Assembly: GCF_047344985.1 (NCBI RefSeq)
Contig: NZ_CP178861.1
Span: 558,001 to 622,000, forward strand
DNA: 64,000 nucleotides
Origin: Bdellovibrio sp047344985
Lineage (GTDB): Bacteria; Bdellovibrionota; Bdellovibrionia; Bdellovibrionales; Bdellovibrionaceae
Direction of reading: 5' to 3'
Shown here: positions 17,509 through 26,119 of the stretch, one piece after another
Numbering within the stretch: the first letter of the stretch is position 1
How the letters are laid out: each line of letters begins with the position of its first letter
Program-made: the position numbers and the translations under genes
The notes under the pieces: generated by a model
The model's database searches: none
What the model was told of the DNA's origin: nothing
Seen by the model: only the letters and a program-made list of their open reading frames with translations

Positions 17509-18142
17509 GTGCGGTATCTTCAAGGGGCGAAATGCGGCTGTCTTTCTTTCGTAACTTAAAGACAGGTTTTTTCAAGGCGATACGAACTTCTTCCCAGCTT
17601 TCCTTTGGTGGCTTGTCGTTGAGCCAATTCAACGTTTCTTCCCTCACCAATAAATTTCCCCAATTCCAATCATCAAGAACCGGAATTTCAACTCGCGAAT
17701 TTCCTAAAAGCGCCTGCATTGTCGAGTAGGGATATTCCTCCACCTTTTCGCAAATTCCGGCTTCAACTGGATTCCGATAAACGTATTTATAAGCGTGCAA
17801 ATAATATCTCGGAGAACTTAAAAGACTTCGATGAAATCTCGATCCGTAAGTTTGATTGATACGAGAACTCAGTTGAGTGATATCGCGGCTTGTTTCACGC
17901 ATGAAAAACTGCATGGCGTGACTTAAATTTCCCTCAGGAGTTTTTACAATCATGTGAAAGTGATTACTCATCAGCACAAATGAATGCACGCGGATATTGA
18001 AGGCGAGATGAGTGAAGTGCAAATGAAGACACATGATTTTCCAAACGAGTGGCATTTCAAGTGAAAACCAATCTCTATTAATACATCGAGCGGTGACGTG
18101 ATACGGAAGTTCGGTGTGATTTTCAAAAATTTTTCTAGGCAT
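17504..18142 (-). CDS. REP-associated tyrosine transposase (Y1/HUH family)
   Basis: The 212-residue protein carries the HUH metal-binding pair H61 and H63 in MSNHFHMIV and the catalytic tyrosine region YKYVYRNPVEAG (probably Y120), the hallmarks of RAYT/TnpA_REP single-strand transposases. Start 18142 is chosen because family members commonly begin MPR and have YHVTAR at about residues 14-19. In-frame ATGs at 18184 and 18190 have a GGAG upstream and may be used instead, adding 14-16 residues. It is oriented against both flagellin genes. Confidence 0.85.
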   Translation of the reverse strand: MPRKIFENHTELPYHVTARCINRDWFSLEMPLVWKIMCLHLHFTHLAFNIRVHSFVLMSNHFHMIVKTPEGNLSHAMQFFMRETSRDITQLSSRINQTYGSRFHRSLLSSPRYYLHAYKYVYRNPVEAGICEKVEEYPYSTMQALLGNSRVEIPVLDDWNWGNLLVREETLNWLNDKPPKESWEEVRIALKKPVFKLRKKDSRISPLEDTAL

Positions 18143-18238
18143 ATTCATCGGTGAAGCAAGACAAGGACCTTGCTCCACTAGCATTTCCATTTTCTCCACG
18201 AAACTTCGTGTCCGACTGTCGACTTTCTTTTGTTGCAG

Positions 18239-18269
18239 TGTAGCCAGAAAAAAGAAGCAGGCACCTTTT
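18239..18269 (-). repeat. Right terminal inverted repeat of the RAYT unit
   Basis: Exact reverse complement of 17478-17508. Just outside it the word CCTTTTGTC is repeated in tandem (about 18264-18281). No obvious target-site duplication of more than three or four bases could be seen at the two outer ends. Confidence 0.9.
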
Positions 18270-18398
18270 GTCCCTTTTGTCGGGGTGGACCTTGTTCTGG
18301 GCTGGACCTTTGTCTTGAAATTTGCTGTGCGATGGACCTGATTTCACAACCTTAGTCTAGCTTTTGCTGGATGATGGTCTAGTTTTGCAGGACGCGAC

Positions 18399-18425
18399 TA
18401 AAGCCTTCCAAGACCTCGCCGAAAG
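18399..18425 (+). promoter_or_regulatory. FliA (sigma28)-type promoter of flagellin 2
   Basis: TAAA (18399-18402), a 15-base spacer and GCCGAAAG (18418-18425) match the flagellar sigma consensus TAAA-N15-GCCGATAA at all but two positions with ideal spacing. It predicts a leader of about 167 bases before the ATG at 18599. The stretch from 18270 to 18598 holds no gene; apart from this promoter it contains repeated TGGACC words shared with the flagellin 1 upstream region. Confidence 0.75.
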
Positions 18426-18598
18426 GTATGTCACAAGCAACGACGAAACTAAGTCGAACGCTCTTGAGAAGCTCAAATGGAGTGACTGCCAGATGAGATT
18501 TCGCTTGCAGGGAGCCAAGACAAAAGTGGAGTCACCAACAAGTAACAAGTGGCATGACCTAAGTAGGTATAAGGCGTGCCCATAAATGGAGGTCCCAA

Positions 18599-19432
18599 AT
18601 GGGAATGAGAATTTCTACTAACGTATCGGCGATCAATGCACAGAGAACTCTTGTGAATTCTCAACGTCAGATCGGTAAATCCATGGAGCAATTGTCTTCT
18701 GGATCACGTATCAACAAAGCGGCGGATGACGCTGCGGGATTGGCGATCAGTGAAAATTTGAAATCGCAAATCAGATCATTGAGCCAAGCGGGCCGCAACG
18801 CCAACGATGGTATCTCAATGGTACAAACAGCAGAGGGTGGCTTGAGTGAAATCTCTAACATCTTGACTCGTATGAGAGAATTAGGTGTTCAAGCTTCTTC
18901 TGATACTGTAGGTGATACAGAGCGCGGCTTCCTCGATAAAGAGGTTCAGCAATTGAAATCAGAAGCGCAACGTATTACGCAAACAACTAAATTCGGTACA
19001 TCAAAACTTCTAGATGGTTCCGGTGATAAATTCGACTTCCAAGTCGGTATCGGAAACTCTGAAGATGCAGACAGAATTTCTTTCAACGCAGGTGAAACAA
19101 ATGCGACGATCGACAGCCTTGGAATTGCAAGTTTCGACTTCACTTCTAAAGCCGGTGCGCAAGAAGCGTTGGAGATGGTGGATAAAGCGCAAACTCAAGT
19201 GAACGGTTTCCGTGCGAATCTCGGTGCCCTTCAAAACAGATTGCAATCCACAGTGGACAACTTGGGTGTGCAACATGAGAACATCTCTGCTGCGAACTCT
19301 CGTATCCGCGACACAGACGTAGCTTTGGCAAGTGCTGAATCTACACGTAACCAAGTTCTACTTGCGGCGAATACAAGCGTGTTGGCTCAAGCGAACTCAA
19401 TGCCAAACTCAGCGTTGAAATTGATTGGTTAA
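18599..19432 (+). CDS. fliC: Flagellin 2
   Basis: The 277-residue filament subunit has the conserved terminal helices (MRISTNVSAINAQRTL, SSGSRINKAADDAAGLAISE and ENISAANSRIRDTDVA) and a short central region. It shares its overall plan with flagellin 1 but differs clearly in the middle and near the C-terminus, where it ends LPNSALKLIG-like (MPNSALKLIG). GGAGGTCCCAA precedes the ATG. It is driven by its own FliA promoter and followed by hairpins. Confidence 0.96.
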   Translation: MGMRISTNVSAINAQRTLVNSQRQIGKSMEQLSSGSRINKAADDAAGLAISENLKSQIRSLSQAGRNANDGISMVQTAEGGLSEISNILTRMRELGVQASSDTVGDTERGFLDKEVQQLKSEAQRITQTTKFGTSKLLDGSGDKFDFQVGIGNSEDADRISFNAGETNATIDSLGIASFDFTSKAGAQEALEMVDKAQTQVNGFRANLGALQNRLQSTVDNLGVQHENISAANSRIRDTDVALASAESTRNQVLLAANTSVLAQANSMPNSALKLIG

Positions 19433-19459
19433 TTTGAATTTGAAATAAGAGTTTGATCT

Positions 19460-19523
19460 GAGAGGGCACCTCCGTTCCCTCTCGGTACCAACCTACCCAG
19501 GGGGATTCCGGTCTTCCTGGGGT
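19460..19523 (+). terminator. Tandem hairpins downstream of flagellin 2
   Basis: GAGAGGG (19460-19466) pairs with CCCTCTC (19477-19483). A second stem is formed by ACCCAGG (19495-19501) and CCTGGGG (19516-19522), with one G-U pair. Neither has a good T tract, so they may protect the flagellin mRNA from 3' decay rather than, or as well as, terminate it. Confidence 0.5.
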
Positions 19524-19607
19524 ACTAAGTGTGCCAACTTGCATGTAACAAGGCAGACGAAGTTTGATAAAATAATCGGTGTAAAACAACTCGCAAGAGA
19601 GGTTTAT

Positions 19608-19835
19608 ATGCCGGAGAAGATTCCGCAAAAGCAGAATTTTTTTAAAAAGATCGTTTCAAATTTAACTCACGCCACAGTCCCGCGAAAACCTCAAGTCGAG
19701 CATCCTCCCGAGAGAAATGAAGTGGAGGAGCCGAAGCGCGAAGAGGAAGAAGAACCTCAAATCACTGAGATTCTTGATAGCGAAGGACATCGTGTGCATC
19801 TCAATCGCCATCCTCGCAATCCTTGGCAGCAATAG
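19608..19835 (+). CDS. Small charged protein of unknown function
   Basis: A 75-residue frame begins at ATG 19608 with AGAGG five bases upstream. The product starts MPEKIPQKQNFFKKIV, has an acidic centre (about residues 32-52) and ends HPRNPWQQ. There is no signal peptide or membrane helix. It lies between flagellin 2 and flaG in the same direction, so a flagellar accessory role is possible, but no domain was recognised. A longer reading from 19539 lacks a ribosome binding site. Confidence 0.5.
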   Translation: MPEKIPQKQNFFKKIVSNLTHATVPRKPQVEHPPERNEVEEPKREEEEEPQITEILDSEGHRVHLNRHPRNPWQQ

Positions 19836-19855
19836 CCCGACCAACATCCCGAAAT

Positions 19856-19883
19856 TCAAGTTCCATTTCGAGAATTCCGATAA
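19856..19883 (+). promoter_or_regulatory. Possible FliA-type promoter close to the flaG start
   Basis: TCCGATAA (19876-19883) matches the flagellar -10 consensus in seven of eight bases, with TCAA (19856-19859) 16 bases upstream as a weak -35. The end of the -10 box is only nine bases before the flaG ATG, so the transcript would be almost leaderless. That fits the lack of a ribosome binding site there, but could be chance. Confidence 0.4.
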
Positions 19884-19892
19884 GTTCCTCGT

Positions 19893-20270
19893 ATGAATAT
19901 CAAAGGACTTATCTCCAACATTCTTCCGGAAACGAAGGTGCGCTCGGTAGAGAACATCGGGAAGACTATTAAGTCTGATGAGACACATGATCGCGATGCG
20001 AATGGACAGGAAACTTACAATGGCAATCAAGGTGAACACCGTGAGCCGATGTCCGATGAGCAACTCGAAAAAGCGATGGAACATCTGCGCAATTTACCCG
20101 CGATGAAGGAGCACAAGTGGACGGTGCATCTTGAAGTTGAAGAGAGCGGAAAGTTCGTGATCGTGAAAGACAATCTTGGCGCAGTCATTCGCCGCATTCC
20201 TGAATTGGAATTGTGGACTCTTCCCTCTGACAACTCTCCAAGAGGACAGTTGCTCAAGCGTTCTGCTTAA
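19893..20270 (+). CDS. flaG: FlaG-family flagellar protein
   Basis: The 125-residue protein ends in the FlaG domain pattern: a beta region of about residues 75-108 with HLEVEESGKFVIVKD followed by VIRRIPELELW. FlaG proteins influence filament length or stability and are usually encoded between flagellin and fliD, as here. The N-terminal half is hydrophilic. No ribosome binding site is visible before the ATG. Confidence 0.85.
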   Translation: MNIKGLISNILPETKVRSVENIGKTIKSDETHDRDANGQETYNGNQGEHREPMSDEQLEKAMEHLRNLPAMKEHKWTVHLEVEESGKFVIVKDNLGAVIRRIPELELWTLPSDNSPRGQLLKRSA

Positions 20271-20442
20271 ATTTATTAGTAATCCAAGCATTTGCTTCCT
20301 AGATCGACGTCTAGAGAAATGCCCTTCTGTCAAAATCCCTGTGGCTTAAAATGTATTTGAGACCTGAAAGCCGCTCTCCTGGCCCTTCTGAGAGACATTT
20401 AATTGACTCACGATTGGTGAATCATTTTGACACAATGAATTC

Positions 20443-21810
20443 ATGGCAGGATTTCGTATCACAGGCATGGCCTCTGGGCTCCCACCGAATATCGTCGATC
20501 AGCTGATGGATGCTGAGCGTATTCCTGTGAAACAAATGGAAGCCAAGAAGACTCAGCAAGAAGACAAGCTGAAACTTGTGGGTGAGTTAGAGACTAAGGT
20601 GAATGACATCACCAAAAATCTCTCAGAGCTGACTTCGACAAAAGGATTCATCGATAAGAAATTCTTAAGCGGTGATCCGAACGTGATTGATGGACAAGTG
20701 GACCCGCAAACGGCGGTGCCTGGAGATTACTCTTTGGAAGTTGTGCAATTGGCGCAAAAACCCGGAGCGATCTCGAATGGATTTCCGGATAAGAACGAAA
20801 CGCAAATTGGTGTGGGTTACATCAAGTTTGATACTCCCGAGGGCGTAAAGGAAGTTTACATCAACGGTTCGAACTCAACATTGGAGGGCGTTGCGAAACA
20901 AATCAATGCTGCCAATGTCGGGTTGACGGCTCAGGTATTGGAAGACCGTAAGGATGCAGAAAATCCTTTTAAGATTATGATCTCGGGTCTTTCAACAGGA
21001 AATGACAACCAGGTCACGTTTCCAAAGATTTATCTTTTGGACGGGGATCAGGACATGTACTTCGAACAATCGCGTGAAGCTAAGAACGCGAAAGTGAAAG
21101 TGAACGGATTTGAAATTGAGCTTCCGGATAATAAAGCGACGGACATCATTCCGGGAGTGACGCTGGATTTAAAAGCGGCGGCACCGGGTCGCGAGATCCG
21201 TATGAGCGTGAAAGAAAATCTGGAAGTGATCAGCGGCAAAGTGAAAAGCTTTGTCGATGCCTACAACGCGGCTTTGGAATTCATTCAAAAGCAGAGCAAG
21301 TTGCAGGGCAGTGACGGAAAGAATCCGCGCTTGGGTCCTTTGGGCGGCGACGGAATGCTTCGCTCAGTGGAGAACAGTCTTCGTCGCGTGATTTTAAATC
21401 CGCAGATGGGTGTGGAAACTCCGATCCGTCGTATTGGTGAATTGGGAATTGAGTTTAACAGAAACGGTACTTTGAACTTTAGCCAAGACAAGTTCAACAA
21501 AGTATTGAACACAAATCCCGCAGGTGTAGCGGCCTTCTTCCGTGGAGACGGTTTTAACACAGGGTTTGTTTCTACTTTGAAAAGAGAGATTGGCAACTTG
21601 GTGAACGGACAATTCGGAACGATCTCGAATCGTAAGAAAGGTCTGCAAGACAGAATCAATCAGGCGAACACGCGGATTGAGACGAAAGAGCGCCAACTCG
21701 AAAGAAAAGAAGACAGCTTGCGCAAGAAATTCGCGGACCTTGAACAGAAGATGTCCGACATGAATGCGCAGCAGGCGCGTGTGGCGGCGATGGCCTCCAA
21801 AGCGGGATAA
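20443..21810 (+). CDS. fliD: Flagellar filament cap protein FliD (HAP2)
   Basis: The 455-residue cap protein assists flagellin folding at the filament tip. The N-terminal pattern GMASGLPPNIVDQLMDAERIPV and the C-terminal coiled coil (about 395-450, with heptad-like KERQLERKEDSLRKKFADLEQKM segments) are typical of FliD. The central part (about 85-260) would form the exposed D2/D3 domains. The ATG lacks an obvious ribosome binding site. The chaperone gene fliS follows after 35 bases. The 172-base gap before it holds only a small CTAGA/TCTAG repeat at 20299-20314. Confidence 0.93.
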   Translation: MAGFRITGMASGLPPNIVDQLMDAERIPVKQMEAKKTQQEDKLKLVGELETKVNDITKNLSELTSTKGFIDKKFLSGDPNVIDGQVDPQTAVPGDYSLEVVQLAQKPGAISNGFPDKNETQIGVGYIKFDTPEGVKEVYINGSNSTLEGVAKQINAANVGLTAQVLEDRKDAENPFKIMISGLSTGNDNQVTFPKIYLLDGDQDMYFEQSREAKNAKVKVNGFEIELPDNKATDIIPGVTLDLKAAAPGREIRMSVKENLEVISGKVKSFVDAYNAALEFIQKQSKLQGSDGKNPRLGPLGGDGMLRSVENSLRRVILNPQMGVETPIRRIGELGIEFNRNGTLNFSQDKFNKVLNTNPAGVAAFFRGDGFNTGFVSTLKREIGNLVNGQFGTISNRKKGLQDRINQANTRIETKERQLERKEDSLRKKFADLEQKMSDMNAQQARVAAMASKAG

Positions 21811-21845
21811 GTGATTTGATTTTTTTAAGGATGTAGTGAGGGACT

Positions 21846-22253
21846 ATGAACAAAAATGCTTATCAGAAATATAAGACCACCTCGGTGCAGAGTGCGAGCC
21901 GGGAAAAGATTCTTTTGATGCTCTATGAAGGAGCCATCAAGTTCACGAAGCTGGCGATTAAAGCGGCTGAGGAAAAAAAGATCGCGGATCGCGGTATGAA
22001 TATCGGTCGCGCTTTCGACATCATCATGGAGTTGAACAATACTCTCGATCACAAAGTGGGCGGGGACGTGGCGGTTCAGCTTGAACAGCTTTATATGTTC
22101 ATGATGGAGCAATACACGAAAGCGAATATTTCTGGAGACCCGGAACCATTGAAGGCCAATCTGAAGCTGCTTCAGACGCTTTATGATGGATGGGTTCAAG
22201 CGGTTGAAAAGTTAAAAAAAGAAACAGACGGTTCTGGGCAAAAAGCAGGCTGA
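21846..22253 (+). CDS. fliS: Flagellin export chaperone FliS
   Basis: The 135-residue all-helical protein starts MNKNAYQKYKTTSVQSAS and has the family signature LLMLYEGAIKFTKLA near residues 24-38 and a downstream LDHKVGGD segment. FliS binds the C-terminal helices of flagellin in the cytoplasm and prevents early polymerisation. It lies just behind fliD, the usual order. Confidence 0.93.
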   Translation: MNKNAYQKYKTTSVQSASREKILLMLYEGAIKFTKLAIKAAEEKKIADRGMNIGRAFDIIMELNNTLDHKVGGDVAVQLEQLYMFMMEQYTKANISGDPEPLKANLKLLQTLYDGWVQAVEKLKKETDGSGQKAG

Positions 22254-22271
22254 TTTACCACGGAGGGGAAC

Positions 22272-22697
22272 ATGACGAGAATTATCACCTTGTTGAACGA
22301 AAAAAATCATTACCTCGAAAAATTCTACTCTCTGAATGAAGTAGAATTGGCGAATTTTGCCCAAGGGCAATTCGACAACCTCGAGCATTTTTATCAAACG
22401 CGCGAAAGAATTTTGGACGTGTTGAAGTACGTCGACGCGCAAATTGAAAAAGCTCATGGGGAAATCGCGCAAGGGGGCACGATTCAGGAGTCTGAACGCC
22501 GTGAAGTGAAAGAAGCTTTGGCGATCAAGGATGAATACGTGGCGCGCATTATTGAGCAAGACATTCAAGTGTTGTCCTGCATTGAGATGGCGAAAAATTC
22601 CATCATCAAGGAATTGCAGGAAGTGCGTCGCGGTCGTCAAGCGGTTGGTGGTTACAAAAGCAAGACCTTCAATCAACGCTTGAACGAAGAGGTCTAG
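22272..22697 (+). CDS. FlgN/FliT-like flagellar chaperone
   Basis: The 141-residue protein is predicted to be almost entirely helical and rich in charged heptads, with no export signal. Its size and its position straight after fliS match FlgN- or FliT-type export chaperones for hook-filament junction or cap proteins, which are poorly conserved in sequence. GGAGGGG precedes the ATG. The next gene starts only after a 147-base gap. Confidence 0.65.
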   Translation: MTRIITLLNEKNHYLEKFYSLNEVELANFAQGQFDNLEHFYQTRERILDVLKYVDAQIEKAHGEIAQGGTIQESERREVKEALAIKDEYVARIIEQDIQVLSCIEMAKNSIIKELQEVRRGRQAVGGYKSKTFNQRLNEEV

Positions 22698-22844
22698 GAA
22701 AAATTTTCCTGACAAAATCATGACGGCGAGTTCGGCAAAAGAGTCAAACTGACGGGCTGAACTTGCCTCAGATTCAATAAAACACAAAAAGACCCATTGG
22801 CATCTGTGTTGCTCCTACAGAAAATTCGAGGGAGACAAATTCAG

Positions 22845-23909
22845 ATGTTGGAAAATCAGATCGTTCAAAAGTCCAGTGATATTTCTGGAATCAATTCAAA
22901 TGCCGAAGCTCATAGTATTGAAGCTCAAAATGAAGTGAGCGGCAGAATTTATTTTGATCCGCAACAAGCTATCGCCGAATTCGAGGCGGAATCTCAACCC
23001 GAAAAAGAAGTCTCTGTTACTGATGCTCGTGTAGCTACATTCATTAAGAATGCCCGCGTGCTTATGAAGCACAAAGAAATTCCATTGGCGATGAATCTTC
23101 TTCGTCAAGCGAGCAACTTTGATTCGCGCAATCCTGTGACATTGGATTTATTGGCAACGTGCTTAGAGCGCTCTTCTCGCGTTCAAGAAGCATTGATCGC
23201 GCGCAAAACTTTGATTGAAGTCGATTATGGTTTTGAAAGTCTTTATAAATACGCAACGTCTTTATATAAGCTCGGCCGCGACCAAGAAGCTTTGGACAAA
23301 TACTATGAAGCTTTGGCTGTGATCACGGAAGAAAATGACCAGCTTTTCGAAGTTTATAAGAACATGGGAAATATCTTTGTTCGGCAGGGTGATTTTGATG
23401 GCGCTGAAGAGTACTACAATAAAGCTTACACAATGAATTCGCAATCCGACGTGCTTCTCGTGAACTTCGGCACTTTGGAGGTTCAACGCAATGATTTCGA
23501 CAAGTCTCTTTTCTGTTTCCGTAAAGCTGTTGAGATCAATTCGAATAATGACAAAGCATGGGTAGGACTTGCCATGGTTCACAATCAGTTTGGTGATAAT
23601 GAACTAGCGTGGGCGAATATCGAAACGGCAATTGATATCAATCCGCAAAATAGAACAGCGGTGCACTTGGCGGCAAACTGGGGATTGCGTGATGGAAAAA
23701 TTCAAAAAGCCATCGAGGCATTGCAAGCTTATCTGGCGTCAGTTGAAGAAGACGAAGATATGTCTTTGGTGTTAATCAATCTGTTCTGTACGGCGGGACA
23801 AGTCGATAAAGCTCTTCTTGAAATGGAAAGAGTTCTTTTGTGGAATCCAAATCACACTGAAGTTCGTAATCTCAAAAAGAAAATCCTTCAATCACAAAAG
23901 GCTGCTTAA
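22845..23909 (+). CDS. TPR-repeat protein heading the glycosyltransferase operon
   Basis: The 354-residue soluble protein contains about seven tetratricopeptide-like repeats from residue 70 to the end (examples: YKLGRDQEALDKYYEAL, FVRQGDFDGAEEYYNKAY). It has no signal peptide, so it should be a cytoplasmic scaffold. ATG 22845 is preferred because GAGGGAG lies about nine bases before it; an in-frame TTG at 22797 would add 16 residues. It is followed after three bases by the Rossmann-like gene and begins an operon reaching to about 31 kb. Confidence 0.75.
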   Translation: MLENQIVQKSSDISGINSNAEAHSIEAQNEVSGRIYFDPQQAIAEFEAESQPEKEVSVTDARVATFIKNARVLMKHKEIPLAMNLLRQASNFDSRNPVTLDLLATCLERSSRVQEALIARKTLIEVDYGFESLYKYATSLYKLGRDQEALDKYYEALAVITEENDQLFEVYKNMGNIFVRQGDFDGAEEYYNKAYTMNSQSDVLLVNFGTLEVQRNDFDKSLFCFRKAVEINSNNDKAWVGLAMVHNQFGDNELAWANIETAIDINPQNRTAVHLAANWGLRDGKIQKAIEALQAYLASVEEDEDMSLVLINLFCTAGQVDKALLEMERVLLWNPNHTEVRNLKKKILQSQKAA

Positions 23910-23912
23910 TTT

Positions 23913-24524
23913 ATGTCGATGATCACTTTTTCTGAAAATCATGAATCGTCTTTAATTGCTTTTGAAGCAGGGCAATCTTTGGCTTCTTTGCGTGATCCGC
24001 GCGGAGAAGGATTGAAATGGGTTTACTCTTTGGGAGTCGTTCCGACTTCCAACGTTGTTGTGGTGGGATTAGGTTCTGGATTTCATATTGCCGCTTTGGC
24101 TGATGTAGATCCAAATCTTAAAATCACAGTCGTGGAGTCCAGAGAATCCTTGCTTCCTGTTTTCCGTTCGCAATTTCCGGAACTTTCCGACCGTGTTGAA
24201 GTCGTCATTGTGCAACAAGGACAAGATATCTTTAAAACAGATCTTTTCCAGGAAGTATTAGAACAAAGATCTTACGTTCTTTCATTCCGTGAATGCTGGG
24301 GAGAGCAAGTGAACTTCTTCTCGGAAATTTTCGCTCACCTTACGGGACGTACGACAGAGTCGGTCAAATACCACTTTGAAGAGTTCGGTATCAATATGAA
24401 GGCTTTGTATCTTCAGCAGAACAAAATGCTTTCTATTAAAGATGTTTTGCCTGTCGTAGAAGCGTCGGTGATGCCAGAAAATAAAAAACAAATTTTCCGC
24501 GTTCTCGGGGAATTGGTGAAATAA
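23913..24524 (+). CDS. Rossmann-like protein of unknown function in the glycosyltransferase operon
   Basis: The 203-residue protein contains a nucleotide-binding-like turn VVVVGLGSGFHI (about 48-59) followed by a second strand ending in an acid, KITVVESRES, as in S-adenosylmethionine-dependent methyltransferases and as in the N-terminal part of motility accessory (Maf-like) proteins. No catalytic signature is clear. Its stop codon shares a base with the start of the first glycosyltransferase, so translation is coupled. Confidence 0.6.
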   Translation: MSMITFSENHESSLIAFEAGQSLASLRDPRGEGLKWVYSLGVVPTSNVVVVGLGSGFHIAALADVDPNLKITVVESRESLLPVFRSQFPELSDRVEVVIVQQGQDIFKTDLFQEVLEQRSYVLSFRECWGEQVNFFSEIFAHLTGRTTESVKYHFEEFGINMKALYLQQNKMLSIKDVLPVVEASVMPENKKQIFRVLGELVK

Positions 24525-26119
24525 TGAAAATTCTTGCCGTCTCATTGCTAAGATTGGGTGATATTATTCAGCAGGTTCCTTTACTAAAGGGCCTTCGTGA
24601 AAAAAATCCGCAAGCGGAAATTCATCTATTGCTCAATCGTCAATTTGCCAATGTCGAGCGTATCTTGGAAGGCGTCGTAGATAAGTACATCTTCTTTGAC
24701 CGTGAGGCTTTGCAAAAAGGAATGGGAGAGGCTTCTTACAATATTCTGTGGTCTTACACGCAAGTGGAAAACTTGGTGCAGGGACTGAATCAAGAAGCTT
24801 ACGACACGGCGATCAACCTCACTCACAATAAGCTGAGTGCTTATCTGATCGGTGCTTTGAATATCGCCGATAAACGCGGCCTTTACCAAGAGGACGGACG
24901 CTTTAAAGGACTTTCAAATCGTTGGATTCGTTATTTCAACGATCGTTTTTCGGGAAATCAAAAGTCTTTATTTCATTACGTTGAACTTTTAGGAAATGCT
25001 TTTGATATTCCGGTGGGTCCTGCTTCAGCCTTAATTTCTCAAGGCTCCGGCACTGCAACCCGCCGATCCAAATTGGTTCTTCTGCAATGCCTTACCAGTG
25101 ACAAGAAAAAGAACTGGGGCTTAGAAAAGTTTTTCCAGCTCAAACGCACAATCGAAATTTCATTGGTGGATTATGAGGTTCTGGTTTTAGGAGCTTCATT
25201 TGAAAGAGATTCTTTGCTGAAAGTTTTCTCTGAAAAAGATCTTTTGATCTGTGATCTTTTTGAAGCACGCAAACATTTGCAAAATGCGGCGTTGCTTGTC
25301 ACCGGCGACACAAGCATCAAACACATGGCGGCGCAAGCGGGGACTCCGATTGTAGAAATCGCTATTGGTAGCAGTGATCCAACAAAAACGGCGGCCTATT
25401 CAACACAGTCTGTTGTTCTAAAGACAGCGGCGCCATGCGCTCCTTGCAATCACTCACAGGATTGTTCACAAAGCAGTCATATCTGTGCTGATGACGTCAC
25501 TGTTGAACAAGTCTTCGGGGCTGTTTGGGATCAGTTGAGCGGTGAAAAAATCGCTGAACGCAATTTGCATCATCAAATGGAAAGAGCAGTATGGAGTCTT
25601 TTCTTAGATAAAAACAACAGCGCGGTGGAGCCGTTTTACGGCGGAGCTGCAGCAAATCTTCTAGAAAAAGTGTCAATCAACTCTTTGCGGGAAAACTCGG
25701 CAGTTTGGAACGCAAAGACGTCGTTGTACCGTTCATGGTTAGCAAAAGCCACAGCGGCTTTGCCAGCTCGTGAAGTTTTGGCAACACACAGGACCTTTCA
25801 GTCCTCAGACATTGCCGAAATGATTCTTTGTGCCCAAGATATTCTCAAATCTAAAATGGACGACGCTGGTTACTTCCAAGCTTTTGTGGAAGCCTTGCTC
25901 TCTCGTTTTAGTCAACCGGTGCAAATCTATGACCGTGTTCATGCAGCTTTGCAAGAGGTTGAAGAGTTACTAACGATTCGTGAAAATTTCACTCATCATT
26001 TGCAAACACTCTCCACGGAAGGAGCTTACTATGCAAAAGGAATTGGACAATTACCTATCAGTGGCTTTGAAGAGGCTGGAAAAAGCGTACAACGAAATCT
26101 TGAAGACGCAGAGCTATAA
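24524..26119 (+). CDS. Family 9 glycosyltransferase (heptosyltransferase-like), first copy
   Basis: The 531-residue enzyme starts MKILAVSLLRLGDIIQQVPLL, the usual GT9 opening, and has the family's second-domain nucleotide-sugar signature GDTSIKHMAAQAGTPIVEI (about 265-283), followed by a cysteine cluster APCAPC...C...C. The roughly 190 residues after the GT9 fold are an extra helical region. GT9 enzymes classically add heptose to lipopolysaccharide core. Here the flagellar neighbours suggest another acceptor, possibly flagellin. A small gene overlaps the 3' end. Confidence 0.85.
   Translation: MKILAVSLLRLGDIIQQVPLLKGLREKNPQAEIHLLLNRQFANVERILEGVVDKYIFFDREALQKGMGEASYNILWSYTQVENLVQGLNQEAYDTAINLTHNKLSAYLIGALNIADKRGLYQEDGRFKGLSNRWIRYFNDRFSGNQKSLFHYVELLGNAFDIPVGPASALISQGSGTATRRSKLVLLQCLTSDKKKNWGLEKFFQLKRTIEISLVDYEVLVLGASFERDSLLKVFSEKDLLICDLFEARKHLQNAALLVTGDTSIKHMAAQAGTPIVEIAIGSSDPTKTAAYSTQSVVLKTAAPCAPCNHSQDCSQSSHICADDVTVEQVFGAVWDQLSGEKIAERNLHHQMERAVWSLFLDKNNSAVEPFYGGAAANLLEKVSINSLRENSAVWNAKTSLYRSWLAKATAALPAREVLATHRTFQSSDIAEMILCAQDILKSKMDDAGYFQAFVEALLSRFSQPVQIYDRVHAALQEVEELLTIRENFTHHLQTLSTEGAYYAKGIGQLPISGFEEAGKSVQRNLEDAEL

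Larger units (their letters stand above)
17478..18269. mobile_element. RAYT transposase unit bounded by perfect 31-bp terminal inverted repeats
   Basis: Bases 17478-17508 and 18239-18269 are exact reverse complements over 31 positions (AAAAGGTGCCTGC at the outer end, CTGGCTACA at the inner end). They enclose a single Y1-type transposase gene, giving a 792-bp unit. The stop codon of the gene lies inside the left repeat. A 14-base palindrome CACGAA-AC-TTCGTG at 18197-18210, near the start of the gene, resembles a REP-type hairpin. Most REP-associated transposases lack such long perfect ends, so the unit may still be mobile or recently arrived. Confidence 0.8.

Noticed and set aside
18364..18585. 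73-codon frame upstream of flagellin 2
   Set aside because: It overlaps the FliA promoter and leader, has no good ribosome binding site and no protein-like composition.
22212..22787. 191-codon minus-strand frame across the FlgN/FliT-like gene
   Set aside because: It opposes a coherent flagellar operon and its product is phenylalanine-rich without family features.
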